Assembly (NCBI RefSeq): GCF_008579165.1
Contig: NZ_BKCN01000001.1
Source: Iodidimonas nitroreducens
Lineage (GTDB): Bacteria; Pseudomonadota; Alphaproteobacteria; Sphingomonadales; Rhodothalassiaceae
Length of the DNA: 64,000 nucleotides
Direction: 5' to 3' (one strand)
Shown here in pieces: positions 31,571-42,180 of the stretch; within the stretch, counting starts at the first letter, position 1, and each line of letters begins with the position of its first letter. The notes beneath the pieces were generated by a model, which was not told the DNA's origin, made no database searches, and worked only from the letters and a program-made list of their open reading frames with translations. A program made the translations under genes and the position numbers.

Positions 31571-32151
31571 GTCCGCATCCAAAGGCCGCCCAGAACCAGT
31601 GCACCGCCCCCTGCCACGGCCATGATCAGATTAAAATGGGCGGGCAGGATGAAGGCGGCCAGAATCACCAGCAGTGCCACCGCCACCCCCACGAAAGCCA
31701 GTCTGGATTTGCCTGACCAGATCCCCGTAATGGCATAAATAGCGGCGACAATCAGGGGAAAAAGGCTCCCCATCTGGCGCGGATCAAGGGGTGGCAGCAA
31801 AGCAAAGAGAATGAAGAAAAACACAAAGCCCACAAGGCTGGATAAAGCATAATTCAACACGCCTTTCTGCGCTGATGTGTGCAGGCCACGCAGGGATCGC
31901 GCCCCCAGCCAGCCGCTGGCGGGAATGCCTATGATCAGCAAAGGCAGCCAATGCCATTGGGGGCCGCTGATCAGGGCATTGAGGCTGTAGCCCACAAACC
32001 AGATGATGCCCCACAAAAGCAGATGCGGCGCGGTGGCACGATAGCCAAGGCCCAGATGGGTGCGCTCCATGGTGCCGGCGATGTCCTTTAAGGTTTGATC
32101 GGCTTCGGCACGGCTGATTTTCGTGCTGTTGTCTTCTAAAGAGTCGGTCAT
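31564..32151 (-). CDS. Multi-pass membrane protein, partner of the winged-helix regulator
   Basis: About 195 residues. An N-terminal cytoplasmic helix (RAEADQTLKDIAGTMERT) is followed by about six hydrophobic helices (for example LLLWGIIWFVGYSLNALI, LVGFVFFFILFALLPPL and AVALLVILAAFILPA). No enzyme or transport motif. I do not know its function; pairing of such a membrane protein with a small winged-helix regulator recurs in bacteria. A 13-base-arm inverted repeat sits 15 bases before the ATG. Confidence 0.75.
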   Translation of the reverse strand: MTDSLEDNSTKISRAEADQTLKDIAGTMERTHLGLGYRATAPHLLLWGIIWFVGYSLNALISGPQWHWLPLLIIGIPASGWLGARSLRGLHTSAQKGVLNYALSSLVGFVFFFILFALLPPLDPRQMGSLFPLIVAAIYAITGIWSGKSRLAFVGVAVALLVILAAFILPAHFNLIMAVAGGGALVLGGLWMRTW

Positions 32152-32165
32152 CAATAATTCCTTCA

Positions 32166-32198
32166 ATCAGATAACTCTGAATAAAAGAGTAATCTGAT
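32166..32198. promoter_or_regulatory. Inverted repeat, likely operator of the regulator pair
   Basis: ATCAGATAACTCT and AGAGTAATCTGAT are 13-base arms with one mismatch around GAATAAA. It lies directly upstream of the membrane protein/regulator operon. No T tract follows. Its size and place suit binding of a winged-helix dimer. The rest of 32199-32450 is upstream sequence of the bactofilin gene with no gene seen. Confidence 0.55.
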
Positions 32199-32450
32199 GT
32201 GTATTATCCTGTCAAGGGGCTGAAAAGGCGATTGTCGGGATGCGGATTGCTGCCCGATCCCGAAAATTTAACCAAAAAGTGACACCAAGCGATGATTGTC
32301 TGCTTGTGCTGGGCTATTGTGTGCGGGAACGTCTCGCCAAATTGCTTTAAACTGTTTAGAAGCATTAGGATGATGCATCCCGGATCGGCCATCCGGTTTT
32401 GAAACGAGGGGCGTTTTGGGCATCGTGCCAGCAGATTGGAGACAGAAAAA

Positions 32451-32969
32451 ATGACCGAAAAAGCCAACAAGCCGGATTATTATGAATTTTTCGTCGGCGA
32501 GCACAGCTCGATGGAAGGGGCGGAAATGTCGATCACCGGCACCGCCCGCATCGATGGCAGGCTCACCGGAAAAATCTATGCCGATCATCTGATCGTGGGG
32601 GAAACCGGCTATGTTGCAGGCGAAATCTCGGGCCAAAGCGCCGAGATCAGCGGCACATTGGAGCAATCCATTACCCTCAAGAAAAAACTCAAAGTGATGA
32701 AATCGGGGCGGGTCAGCGGCCGCATTTCCTATGGCAGCATCGATATCGATGAAGGGGCCACCATCACCGGCGAGCTGCATACCGATAGCGACAAGACCAG
32801 CGGTGTTTTCACGGATAATGAATCCCGATTGAATCAGGTTTCAAAAGCTTTGGGCTTTGCATCGGGCAGTGAAGCCCCGCGTCCGCCCGCCTATCCCGAA
32901 GAAAGGCCACAGGCCCCGGGCAACCCCACTTATGACAATGGTCGTCCCGACGATAAATACGACGATTGA
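32451..32969 (+). CDS. Bactofilin
   Basis: 172 residues. The core from about 30 to 120 has the right-handed beta-helix pattern of bactofilins with repeated G-x-I/V strands: TARIDGRLTGKIYADHLIVG, GYVAGEISGQSAEISGTL and GRVSGRISYGSIDIDEGATI. Short polar tails flank it; the C-tail is Pro-rich. Bactofilins polymerise without nucleotide and organise cell-shape or polarity factors. GGAG precedes the ATG. It is followed by a ParA-like ATPase, 116 bases on. Confidence 0.93.
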   Translation: MTEKANKPDYYEFFVGEHSSMEGAEMSITGTARIDGRLTGKIYADHLIVGETGYVAGEISGQSAEISGTLEQSITLKKKLKVMKSGRVSGRISYGSIDIDEGATITGELHTDSDKTSGVFTDNESRLNQVSKALGFASGSEAPRPPAYPEERPQAPGNPTYDNGRPDDKYDD

Positions 32970-33085
32970 TCCCGAGAGGAAAACCGGGTCGGCGATGATG
33001 CCGACCCAAAGAGATCATCAGGGTGCGGCTTCAAGGCAGATCATGCGATCCTTGTATTTTCATCTGACCAAAAACGGAATGTTTG

Positions 33086-33793
33086 ATGGCGCGTGAACGA
33101 ACGATTCCCGCCGTTATTTTTGCCAATGCAAAAGGCGGTGTCGGCAAAAGCACGCTTGCCCTTCTCACCGCCCTGTGCATGGCGGCGCAAGGTAAGCGCA
33201 TCTGCTTCATCGATCTCGATCAGCAGAAATCCGGCGAAAAATCCCTTGCCCGCTTCATCGGTGATGGCCGCATCGATGTGGCGCATGTGGAATGGCCCGG
33301 GCGTGACAGCTATGAAGCCTATGAACGCCTGTTTGATCCCACCCATGCGATCGATAATGACCGGTTCGATCTGATCGTGATCGATACGCCGGCCGGGATC
33401 GATCCTGATGATCTGCTGTTTTTATCCGCCTTTGATCTGATCCTCATCCCCACATCCTCATCGGATATGGATCTCAATGCCACCCAGCGTTTCGTGGGGC
33501 GGCTTTTGCAAAGCGGTGCCATGCAGGCTGGCGAGCGCCGAACGCTTCAGATCATGCTTGCCCCCAATATGATCGATGATCTTGAAGATCTGCGGCAGGT
33601 TCGCACCCAGATCCGCACGATCGGGACCATGCCGCCGGTGCATTATTCCGCCGATGTGCGCCGGGCGATGCAGTCTTATGTGGGGGAAATGAAAATCGTT
33701 GAGGCGATCCGCGCAAATAAGGAATTTTTCAGTCGCCTGATGGTGTGGCTCACCCAGGCCCAAACCCGCGCCGATCTCGCATCCCGGCCTTAG
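33086..33793 (+). CDS. ParA/MinD-type ATPase
   Basis: 235 residues. Deviant Walker A FANAKGGVGKSTLALL at residues 11-26, Walker A-prime FIDLDQQKS and Walker B LIVIDTPAGID. No helix-turn-helix domain, so it is the small ParA type (like MipZ, PpfA or orphan ParA) and not a plasmid-type repressor. No parB or parS is nearby. Its sequence places it near the orphan ParAs that position protein cargo; a link to bactofilin is suggested by adjacency. The ATG at 33086 is preferred over the in-frame TTG before it. Confidence 0.88.
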   Translation: MARERTIPAVIFANAKGGVGKSTLALLTALCMAAQGKRICFIDLDQQKSGEKSLARFIGDGRIDVAHVEWPGRDSYEAYERLFDPTHAIDNDRFDLIVIDTPAGIDPDDLLFLSAFDLILIPTSSSDMDLNATQRFVGRLLQSGAMQAGERRTLQIMLAPNMIDDLEDLRQVRTQIRTIGTMPPVHYSADVRRAMQSYVGEMKIVEAIRANKEFFSRLMVWLTQAQTRADLASRP

Positions 33794-33987
33794 GGCGCGA
33801 CCGATCCGTCGCCCTTGTGCCGCCCTTCCTCCACCCTAGCCGGGAAAGCGATCAAAAAACCGGCGCATATCGCGTGTAAACCTAAAAAAAACGGCTGTCA
33901 GAACGTGGATTTCTGCTATGGTTCCTGCCTTGAGCCGGTCAGGCTCAGGATCATCTCACAGCCCTTCAACAGACAAGCGCCGATCTT

Positions 33988-35100
33988 ATGAAATTCACTA
34001 TCGAACGAAATGCGCTCCTGAAAGCGTTGAGCCATGTGCAAAGCGTGGTGGAAAAGCGGAATACCATCCCCATTTTGTCCAATGTGCAGATCGAAGCGGT
34101 TTCGGGTCGGCTGGGGCTGACCGCCACTGATCTCGATCTTGCCATTATCGAGCATACGGATGCCGATATCAGCGAAGAGGGGGCCACCACCGTTCCGGCC
34201 CATACCCTGCATGATATCGTGAAAAAGCTGCCCGATGGGGCGCAGGTGGGGGTTGCCCTCGATGATCGCAAGCTGGTTTTGAAGGCCGGTCGGTCGCGCT
34301 TTACCCTGTCATGCCTGCCTAAGGAAGATTTCCCGGTGATGAGCGCCGGTGATCTGCCGCACCGCTTCAAGCTGCCCGCCCGCGACATGAAGCGTTTGAT
34401 CGATAAAACCCGGTTTGCCATTTCCACGGAAGAAACCCGCTATTATCTCAATGGCATTTATCTGCATGTGGCCGAAGGGGCACAGGGGCCAAGGCTGCGC
34501 GCCGTGGCCACCGATGGCCATCGTCTGGCGCAGGTGGATGCGGCGCTGCCCGATGGTGCGGCAGGGATGCCCGGCATTATCATTCCGCGCAAAACGGTAC
34601 TGGAAATCCAGAAGCTGATTGATGAATATGATGGCGATCTGGGGATCGATCTGTCGGATACCAAGATCCGTTTCCATTATGGCCATGCGGAAATCACCTC
34701 GAAGCTGATCGATGGCACCTTCCCCGATTATTCGCGGGTGATCCCCGAAGGCAATGATCGCGTGCTGACCATCGGCTGCGAAGATTTTGCTGAAGCCGTG
34801 GATCGCGTTTCCACCATCAGTTCCGACAAATCACGATCCGTGAAGCTGGCGCTGGATGGCGACAAGATCACTTTATCGGTGACCAGCCCGGAAAATGGCA
34901 CCGCCACCGAAGAACTGGCCGCCAGCTATAGCGCCGATAGCATGGAGATCGGCTTTAATTCGCGTTATCTGCTGGATATTCTCGATCAGGTGGATGGCGA
35001 TCAGGTGGAAGCCCGGTTGGCCGATGCCGCCTCGCCCACGGTTTTGCGCGATAGCAGCGATGAAACGGCGCTTTATGTGCTGATGCCCATGCGGGTGTGA
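33988..35100 (+). CDS. dnaN: DNA polymerase III sliding clamp
   Basis: 370 residues, three-domain beta clamp. Starts MKFTIERNALLKALSHVQSV; contains IPILSNVQIEA, FAISTEETRYYLNGIYL and ends with the clamp signature ETALYVLMPMRV. Encircles DNA and tethers the polymerase. The stop overlaps the recF ATG by one base, a usual dnaN-recF coupling. There is no clear terminator in front (33794-33987 holds only a weak G/C hairpin). Confidence 0.97.
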   Translation: MKFTIERNALLKALSHVQSVVEKRNTIPILSNVQIEAVSGRLGLTATDLDLAIIEHTDADISEEGATTVPAHTLHDIVKKLPDGAQVGVALDDRKLVLKAGRSRFTLSCLPKEDFPVMSAGDLPHRFKLPARDMKRLIDKTRFAISTEETRYYLNGIYLHVAEGAQGPRLRAVATDGHRLAQVDAALPDGAAGMPGIIIPRKTVLEIQKLIDEYDGDLGIDLSDTKIRFHYGHAEITSKLIDGTFPDYSRVIPEGNDRVLTIGCEDFAEAVDRVSTISSDKSRSVKLALDGDKITLSVTSPENGTATEELAASYSADSMEIGFNSRYLLDILDQVDGDQVEARLADAASPTVLRDSSDETALYVLMPMRV

Positions 35101-36478
35101 TGGCCAGCCGCCACAATATCGGCCACATGATCAGCCAGGCCATCGACAAGGCCCATTCAAACGGTGATGAAACAGGGATAACAGCGATCAGCGCGATGCC
35201 CCGATCAACACATCAGGCCCATTCCTTGAAGCCCGGGGATGCGGTTGCTTATCAGCAGGCGGAAGCCCGGCAGCAATCCGGGCCTCGGCGGGCTTCGCCC
35301 TGTTTCATTGCTCGCCTCGATCTGGCGCATTTCCGCTCTTATCCTCATTTATCCTTGCGCCTTCCGATCCATGAAACGGCCCCCGCGCCGGTGGTGCTGG
35401 TGGGCCCCAATGGGGCGGGTAAAACCAATTTGCTGGAAGCCTTGTCGTGCCTGTCTCCGGGCCGGGGCCTGCGCGGGGCTGCTCTTCATGAAATCACCGC
35501 GATGGGATCATCGGCGCCCTGGGCCGTTCATGCGCGGCTGCATCGCCCGGATGATGTTTTTGAAATCGGCACCGGCCTTGCCCCCGGTGTTTATGCCGAT
35601 TCTGATGGCGATGATGAGGCGGTGGAAGCCGCCGCGTGGTGCGGATTGATGGAGAAACGGTCTCGGGCAGCGGGCATCTGGCCCGGATTTTATCGGTTTT
35701 ATGGCTAACCCCGGCTATGGATCGGCTGTTTGTGGAGGCGGGATCGGGGCGGCGGCGCTTTCTGGATCGTATCGTGCTCGCCCTGCATGGCGATCACAGC
35801 CGGCAGGTGAATGCCTATGAGCGGGCCATGCGCGAACGCAACCGGCTTTTGAGCGAACGCGGACCGGGCTTTGATCATGCCTGGCTCTCGGCCTTGGAAA
35901 CCCGGATGGCCGAGCATGGGGTCGCTATTGCGGCGGCCCGGCTGGAAACGCTTGATGATCTTGGCCAGCGGCTGAAAGCAATCCCCAAGGGGCCTTTTCC
36001 CCTGCCCCTGATCAGCCTTCAGGGCTATATCGAAGATCAATTGGCGATCAGCAGCGCGCTGGAAGCCGAAGAAGCCTTCAAAAGCCATCTGGCCGCCATG
36101 CGTCGGCGCGATGCGGCTGCGGGTCGTACGGGGGATGGCCCGCATCGCTCCGATCTGATCGTAGTGCATCAGGAAAAGGCCATGCCGGCGCATTTATGTT
36201 CCACCGGCGAGCAGAAAGGGCTATTGATCTCTATCATTCTGGCCCATGCTGATATGACCGCTGATCAAACCGGGCACACACCGATCTTGTTGCTCGACGA
36301 AGTGGCCGCCCATCTGGATGAAGACCGCCGCGCTGCTTTGTTCGAGCGGCTTTTGGCTCTTGGCGGCCAGGCTTTCATGACCGGAACCGATGCCGCCTTG
36401 TTTGCGGCCCTTGGCGGGCGTGCCGATATTTTCCATATTGGCGATGGGCAGGTGCGGCTGGGGAGCGGCGCGCCGTAG
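35100..36478 (+). CDS. recF: Recombination protein RecF (frameshift, long N-terminus)
   Basis: About 460 residues. SMC-like ATPase that loads RecA at gaps with RecO and RecR. RecF start sequence ARLDLAHFRSYPHLSL, Walker A VVLVGPNGAGKTNLLEAL (near 99-116), signature CSTGEQKGLLISIIL and Walker B LLLDEVAAHLD. Walker A usually lies near residue 30; here about 68 residues precede it, unlike the family. Either the true start is internal or the extension is real. The break near 35635 (a lost G) separates VEAAA from VRIDGETVSG. Confidence 0.93.
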
Positions 36479-36550
36479 TGGGAAAACCGGGCCAGACTAT
36501 CCGGCCCGCAACAAGCACGTTTTTGACCTTTATCGAGACTGAGAGAAAAT

Positions 36551-38991
36551 ATGAGCGATATGAAAAAAAGTGAACGGGATCAAGCCGTAGAAGATTATGG
36601 CGCCGACTCGATCAAGGTCTTGAAGGGGCTGGATGCGGTCCGCAAGCGCCCCGGCATGTATATCGGCGATACCGAAGATGGCTCGGGCCTGCATCATATG
36701 GTGTTTGAAGTCACCGATAATGCCATCGATGAATCGCTGGCGGGCTATTGCGATCAGGTCACCATCCTTCTCAATCCCGATGGCTCGTGCACGGTATCCG
36801 ATAATGGCCGGGGTATCCCCACCGCCATCCATGAAGAAGAAGGCGTTTCAGCCGCGCAGGTGATCATGACCCAGCTTCATGCCGGGGGTAAATTCGATCA
36901 GAATTCCTACAAGGTATCGGGCGGCCTCCATGGGGTGGGTGTTTCGGTGGTGAATGCCCTGTCGGATTGGCTGGAATTGACCATCTGGCGCAATGACAAG
37001 GAACATTGGATGCGCTTCGAGCGCGGCGAGCCGGTGGCCGATCTGGTGGAACGGGGCAGTGCCCATGGCCAAAGCGGCACCCGCATCACCTTCCTGCCAT
37101 CCAAGGATACCTTTGTTCATACCGAATTTGATTTTTCCCGGCTCGAACATCGCTTTCGCGAATTGGCCTTTCTTAATTCCGGGGTGCGCATCCAGATAGA
37201 AGACAAGCGCCATGTGGAACCCAAAATCGTTAATCTGTTTTATGAAGGCGGCATCACGGCCTTTGTGAAATATATCGATCGCACCCGCAATTCGGTGATC
37301 GGCGAGCCGGTATCGATGATCGGCGAACGTGAAGGCATCACCGTTGAGGTGGCGATGCAATGGAACGACAGCTATCACGAGAATGTCTTTTGCTTCACCA
37401 ATAATATTCCCCAGCGCGATGGCGGCACCCATCTGGCGGCTTTCCGCGCGGCGCTGACCCGTACGGTCAATAATTATGCCAATGAGTCGGGTCTGGCCAA
37501 GCGGATGAAAGTCACCTTGTCGGGGGATGATGCCCGTGAAGGGCTGTCTGCGGTGCTGAGCGTGAAGGTGCCGGACCCGAAATTCTCCAGCCAGACCAAA
37601 GATAAGCTGGTGTCATCCGAGGTGCGCCCGGCGGTGGAGCAGATCGTCGCCGACAAGCTCGGCCAGTGGTTTGAAGAGCATCCCAATGAAGCCCGTTCGG
37701 TGGTGCAGAAAATCGTTGATGCCGCCTCTGCCCGCGAAGCCGCGCGAAAAGCGCGTGAACTGACCCGCCGCAAAGGTGCGCTCGACATCGCCTCTCTGCC
37801 CGGAAAACTTGCCGATTGTCAGGAACGCGACCCGGCCAAATCGGAACTGTTTATCGTCGAGGGCGATTCCGCCGGTGGCTCAGCCAAGCAGGGCCGCCAT
37901 CGCGGCTTTCAGGCGATTTTGCCCCTGCGCGGCAAGATTTTGAATGTGGAACGGGCGCGCTTTGATCGGATGCTTGCCTCCAATGAAATCGGCACGCTGA
38001 TCACCGCCCTTGGCACCGGGATCGGCCGCGATGATTTCAATATCGAAAAGCTGCGCTATCACAAGATCATCATCATGACCGATGCCGATGTGGATGGCGC
38101 CCATATCCGCACCTTGCTCCTTACCTTCTTTTATCGCCAGATGCATGAGTTGATCGCGCGCGGGCATCTTTATATCGCCCAGCCGCCCCTTTATAAGGTG
38201 AGCCGTGGACGATCCGAGGTTTATCTGAAGGATAACAAGGCGCTGGAAGATTATCTGATGGGCAATGGCCTTGTGGATGCCCTGCTCGAAGATGGCGACG
38301 GTGTGCAGCGCACCGGCGAGGATCTGGCTCAACTGGTCAGCGAAGGGCGGCAGATCCGCGCCCTTCTCGATGGGCTGCCCAGCCGCTATAGCAGAATTCT
38401 GGTCGAAGCCCTGAGCCTTGTTGGCGGCTTGAACAGCCAGACCCTGAATGACCCCGACCGCGCCCGTGCCGCCGCCGCCAAAGCCGCCGCATGGATGAAC
38501 CAGCTTGCCAGCACCGAAGATCAGGCGGGATGGAGCGGCGAACTGGCCGCAGATGGCGGCTATCATTTCATTCAGGATGTGCGGGGGATTGCGGATCATC
38601 ATATGGTGGATGCGGCCCTCGTCGATTCTGCCGAGGCCCGGCGCCTGGATGAACGGGTGCGCCCGCTGGCGGCGCTGTTTACCAATGCCGTGACCCTGCG
38701 CCGCAAGGAAGGGGCGGTGAAAGCCGTGCGTCCCACCGAGCTTTATGACGGCGTGCTTGCCTTTGGTCGCAAAGGCTTATCGATCCAGCGCTATAAGGCT
38801 TGGGGGAAATGAACCCCGGCCAGCTTTGGGAAACCACCCTTGATCCCGATGTCCGCTCGCTTTTGCAGGTGAAAATCAATCAGGCCGATGAAGCCGATGA
38901 GATGTTCACCCGGCTGATGGGCGATCTGGTGGAGCCCCGGCGCAATTTCATTCAGGATAATGCCTTGAATGTTGCCAATCTGGATGTGTGA
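36551..38991 (+). CDS. gyrB: DNA gyrase subunit B (frameshift)
   Basis: About 813 residues. ATPase subunit of gyrase. GHKL ATPase: VRKRPGMYIGDTEDG, EVTDNAIDE and NGRGIP; TOPRIM: FIVEGDSAGGSAKQGR and MTDADVDGAHIRTLLLTFF. The break at 38798 (lost G in AAGGGCTT) cuts just before QRYKGLGEMNPGQLWETT; the C-terminus then ends NFIQDNALNVANLDV. An essential gene. The TOPRIM-proximal part carries an insertion compared with E. coli, and a longer Ala-rich stretch near RARAAAAKAAAWM. Confidence 0.97.
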
Positions 38992-39054
38992 TCCGGGCGG
39001 AAATCGCCCCGCTATCCTTGCCAAAGCCATATTTGTTCCTGAAGCTCAAGCCTG

Positions 39055-41057
39055 ATGGCCAGAAAAACCCGCAATCATCCGATCGATACCCGTGATCGGC
39101 CCGTGCCACCGGCAACGGGGCGGGGCCGGGGCCGCAAGCAGGGGCGGGAGCGCCAATCCGGCGCGGCACGATCACAAGGGGCCACCAATCCACCAGAAAA
39201 AGGGGGGCCGCCCCATTCCAACCCCCCTTCTGCCGCCAGCAAAGGGGCGCGCGTGCCGCGTCGCAGGCCTATCAGGCGGGTGCTTTACTGGTTTGCCATC
39301 CTGCTGGTGTGGGGGGGCATTCTGGGGGTGCTGAGCTTTATCTGGATCGCCCATGATCTGCCCGATGTGAGCAATCTGCCGCCGCCGGGCCAGGAACGCA
39401 CAGTAACCGTGAAAAGCGTGACCGGGGCCACCCTTGCCAATTATGGTCCTGTGCGGGGCCAATGGCTGGCTTATGAGTCGATCCCCGAAGTGATGATCCT
39501 CGCCCTGCTCTCGATCGAGGATCGCCGGTTTTTCAATCATAGCGGTGTGGATATTCTGGGGATCGGCCGGGCCGTTCTCGCCAATCTCCGCGCTGGCGGC
39601 GTATCGCAGGGGGGCTCGACCCTCACCCAGCAATTGGCGAAAAATCTGTTTTTAAGCTCGGAACGCAGCCTGAAGCGCAAGGCGCAGGAACTGCTGCTGG
39701 CCCTTTGGCTGGAGCGGGCCTATAGCAAGGAGCAGATCCTGACGCTTTATTTGAACCGGGTTTATTTCGGAGCCGGAACCTATGGCATCGATGCGGCCAG
39801 TGAAACCTATTTCGGCCATAGTGCCCGACGCCTGAGCCTGGCGCAGGCGGCCATGCTGGCGGGTCTTGTCAAGGCGCCTTCAAGGCTTGCGCCCTCCCAT
39901 AATTATGCCGGTGCCTTGCAGCGTTCTGAACAGGTTCTGGCGGCGATGGTGGATACCGGCTTTATCACAGCCCTTGCGGCGGATCGCGCCCGCAATCAGC
40001 CCCCCCCTTTGGCCGAAGATGCCGCCGGGCCCGATATTCGCTATTTCACCGATTGGGTACGCAGCCGCGCCGATGCGTTGCTGGATCATCCGGCGGGGGG
40101 GATTACCATTCTCACCAGCTTGATCTCACCGCGCAAACGGCTGCCGAACAGGTGCTGCGCGCCCATCTCGATGAGCGCGGCAAAAAATTGGGGGTCGAGC
40201 AGGGGGCGCTGGTGGCCCTTGCCCCCGATGGCGCGGTGCTGGCGCTGATGGGGGGCCGGTCTTATGGCCAAAGCCAGTATAATCGGGTGACCCAGGCCCG
40301 CCGACAGCCGGGATCGGCCTTCAAGCCTTTCGTTTATCTGGCGGGATTGGAAGCCGGGCTTTCCCCCGAAACCATTTTTGTCGATGGCCCGGTGACGGTC
40401 GATGGCTGGTCGCCCCAGAATTTTTCCGAAGGTTATGCCGGGCCCATCAGCCTGCGTCAGGCCTTTGCGCGATCCCTGAATACCGTGGCGGTGCGGGTCT
40501 CCCAACATGCGGGCCCCAAGGCGGTGGCCGCTCTTGCCCGGCGTTTTGGCATCGAAAGCCCTATGCAGGCCGTGCCCAGCCTTGCTTTAGGGGCCTCGGG
40601 GACAACTCTGCTTGAACTGACATCGGCCACCGCCTCCCTTGCCAATGGCGGCGAGGCGGTCAAACCCTATGCGATCATCGAAATCCATGATCGCACGGGC
40701 CAGACCCTTTATCGCTTTTCACCCCCCGCACCCCGCCGGGTGGCAAAGCCCGATCAGGTGGCTGCGATTGTATCCATGATGGGGAATGTGATCACCGAGG
40801 GCACCGGGCGGGCGGCGCGCATCGATCGTCCGGCGGCGGGGAAAACCGGCACCAGTCAGGATTATCGCGATGCTTTATTCGTGGGCTTCACCAGCGATCT
40901 GGTGGCGGGCGTGTGGGTGGGCAATGATGATGATCGGCCCACAAAGCAGGTCACCGGCGGCAGCCTGCCCGCACAGATTTGGCATGATTTTATGATCGAT
41001 GCCCATGTGGGGCGACCGGTGCGGCCCTTGCCCGCCTTGCAAAATCCGCAAAATTAA
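39055..41057 (+). CDS. Class A penicillin-binding protein (frameshift)
   Basis: About 667 residues. Bifunctional peptidoglycan synthase. A basic and Pro-rich cytoplasmic tail of about 70 residues, one membrane helix (VLYWFAILLVWGGILGVLSF), glycosyltransferase GT51 with IEDRRFFNHSGVD and GGSTLTQQLAKNLF, and transpeptidase with the active Ser in GSAFKPF, SLNT and KTGTS. This is the PBP1a/PbpC-like type without a UB2H domain. The break at 40122 (a lost G) lies between TILTSL and DLTAQTAAEQ. It follows gyrB with a 63-base gap and is convergent with the metallopeptidase gene. Confidence 0.93.
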
Positions 41058-41070
41058 GGGCGATGGCCCC

Positions 41071-41759
41071 TCAGCCCGGCGGCGGCCCCATGCGCATCAA
41101 AGCCTCGCCATTCTGGCGCAGCCATAGCCGCGCTTCATGGCGATGGGGCACAAGCCGATCCACCACAGCCCAGAAATGTGGGCTATGATCCATATGCAGG
41201 CGGTGCGCCACTTCATGGGCCGCCACATAATCGCCGATCAGCGGCGGGGCCAGAACCAGCCGCCAATTAAAGCTCAGATCGCCTGCCGCCGTGCAGCTTC
41301 CCCAGCGGCTGATGGTATCGCGCACCCGCACCCGCCCCAGTTCAACATCAAGACGGCTGGCATGCTGGCGGGCCTGCGTGGCCAGATGATCCTGGGCCAT
41401 GGCCCGTAACCAGCGCAGGATCCGATCTTCCAGCCGATCAGGCGGGCCACCCACATGGATAGCGCCTTCGATGATCTGAGGGGCGCGGGGCAGATGATCC
41501 CCATGCTGGATGAGATGGGGCACATCATACAAAGGCACGAAGCTGCCGGGAATGAATCGCAGGCGCTGGGGCAGGCGGTCAAGCTGGGCTTTGATCCAGC
41601 CTGATGATGGCTGATGAACTGGTCGATCTGGCGCGCCGATGCGCCCATGGGGGCGGTGCACACGGCCAGGGCGCGGCGGCGATCAATCCGCAAGCCCAGC
41701 CGCCGGGCCCGATCATGGCGCCGGATGAGAATGCCGCCAGCCCCCTGATCTGTCGTCAT
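41071..41759 (-). CDS. YgjP-like zinc metallopeptidase (frameshift)
   Basis: About 230 residues. DUF45 / SprT-like family: the zinc site HEVAHRLHMDHSPHFW (HExxH with third His) follows RWGSCTAAGDLSFNW, both signatures of YgjP-type metal-dependent hydrolases. N-terminal part GILIRRHDRARRLGLRID fits the family. The break near 41610 joins HDRARRL...QFIS to PSSGWIKAQLD. The substrate is not known. It ends 14 bases from the PBP stop. Confidence 0.85.
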
Positions 41760-41792
41760 GCCGTGTCACTCCGACCCGCTGCCGGGGTTTCT

Positions 41793-41832
41793 TTCAATCC
41801 AGCTCAATCCAATTCAATCCAGTTCAATCCAA
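41793..41832. repeat. Decamer tandem repeat
   Basis: Four units of ten bases, TTCAATCCAG, CTCAATCCAA, TTCAATCCAG and TTCAATCCAA, over the 3' end of the DUF3126 gene. The stop codon of that gene is inside the repeat. No spacers, so not a CRISPR. Confidence 0.85.
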
Positions 41833-42042
41833 CTCTGGCAGATCCATATCCAGAATGGCCATATTGAAGGCATAGGAAACATCGCCTTCATCATCATCTT
41901 TATAGATCAGGCCGATGAATTCATCTTCGAGCAAAACCTCGACCGAGGCATCATCCCGCGATCGGCGCTTCAGATTGAGACGATTATTATCAAATGTGCT
42001 GCGCAGATATTTCTGAACGCGGGCAATTTCGGTTGGGGTCAC
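41824..42042 (-). CDS. DUF3126-family protein
   Basis: 72 residues, acidic. EIARVQKYLRSTFDNNRLNLKRR begins, followed by SVEVLLEDEFIGLIYKDDDEGD and FNMAILDMDL; this matches the small alphaproteobacterial DUF3126 family of unknown role. Start is GTG at 42040-42042 with AAGGAGA six bases before it. Confidence 0.85.
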   Translation of the reverse strand: MTPTEIARVQKYLRSTFDNNRLNLKRRSRDDASVEVLLEDEFIGLIYKDDDEGDVSYAFNMAILDMDLPELD

Positions 42043-42180
42043 GAAGAGTCTCCTTGGATCATTCCATTGCTACCTGATCGAAGGGTTTAGCTGACAGCCA
42101 CCCCCGAAAGCAAGGCACAGCGGCAGTTCATAGATTCTGATTTTAATTCAAATTTGCCATATTATCGTCTTATTCATCGC

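Noticed and set aside
33794..33987. Terminator after the ParA-like gene
   Set aside because: AGGGCG/CGCCCT can pair at 33792-33817, but the loop is long and no T tract follows.
36487..36509. Terminator between recF and gyrB
   Set aside because: CGGGCC/GGCCCG pair, but without a T tract directly after; kept as an ordinary G/C hairpin.
41793..41832. CRISPR-like repeat
   Set aside because: Units are ten bases with no spacers and no cas genes are in the window.
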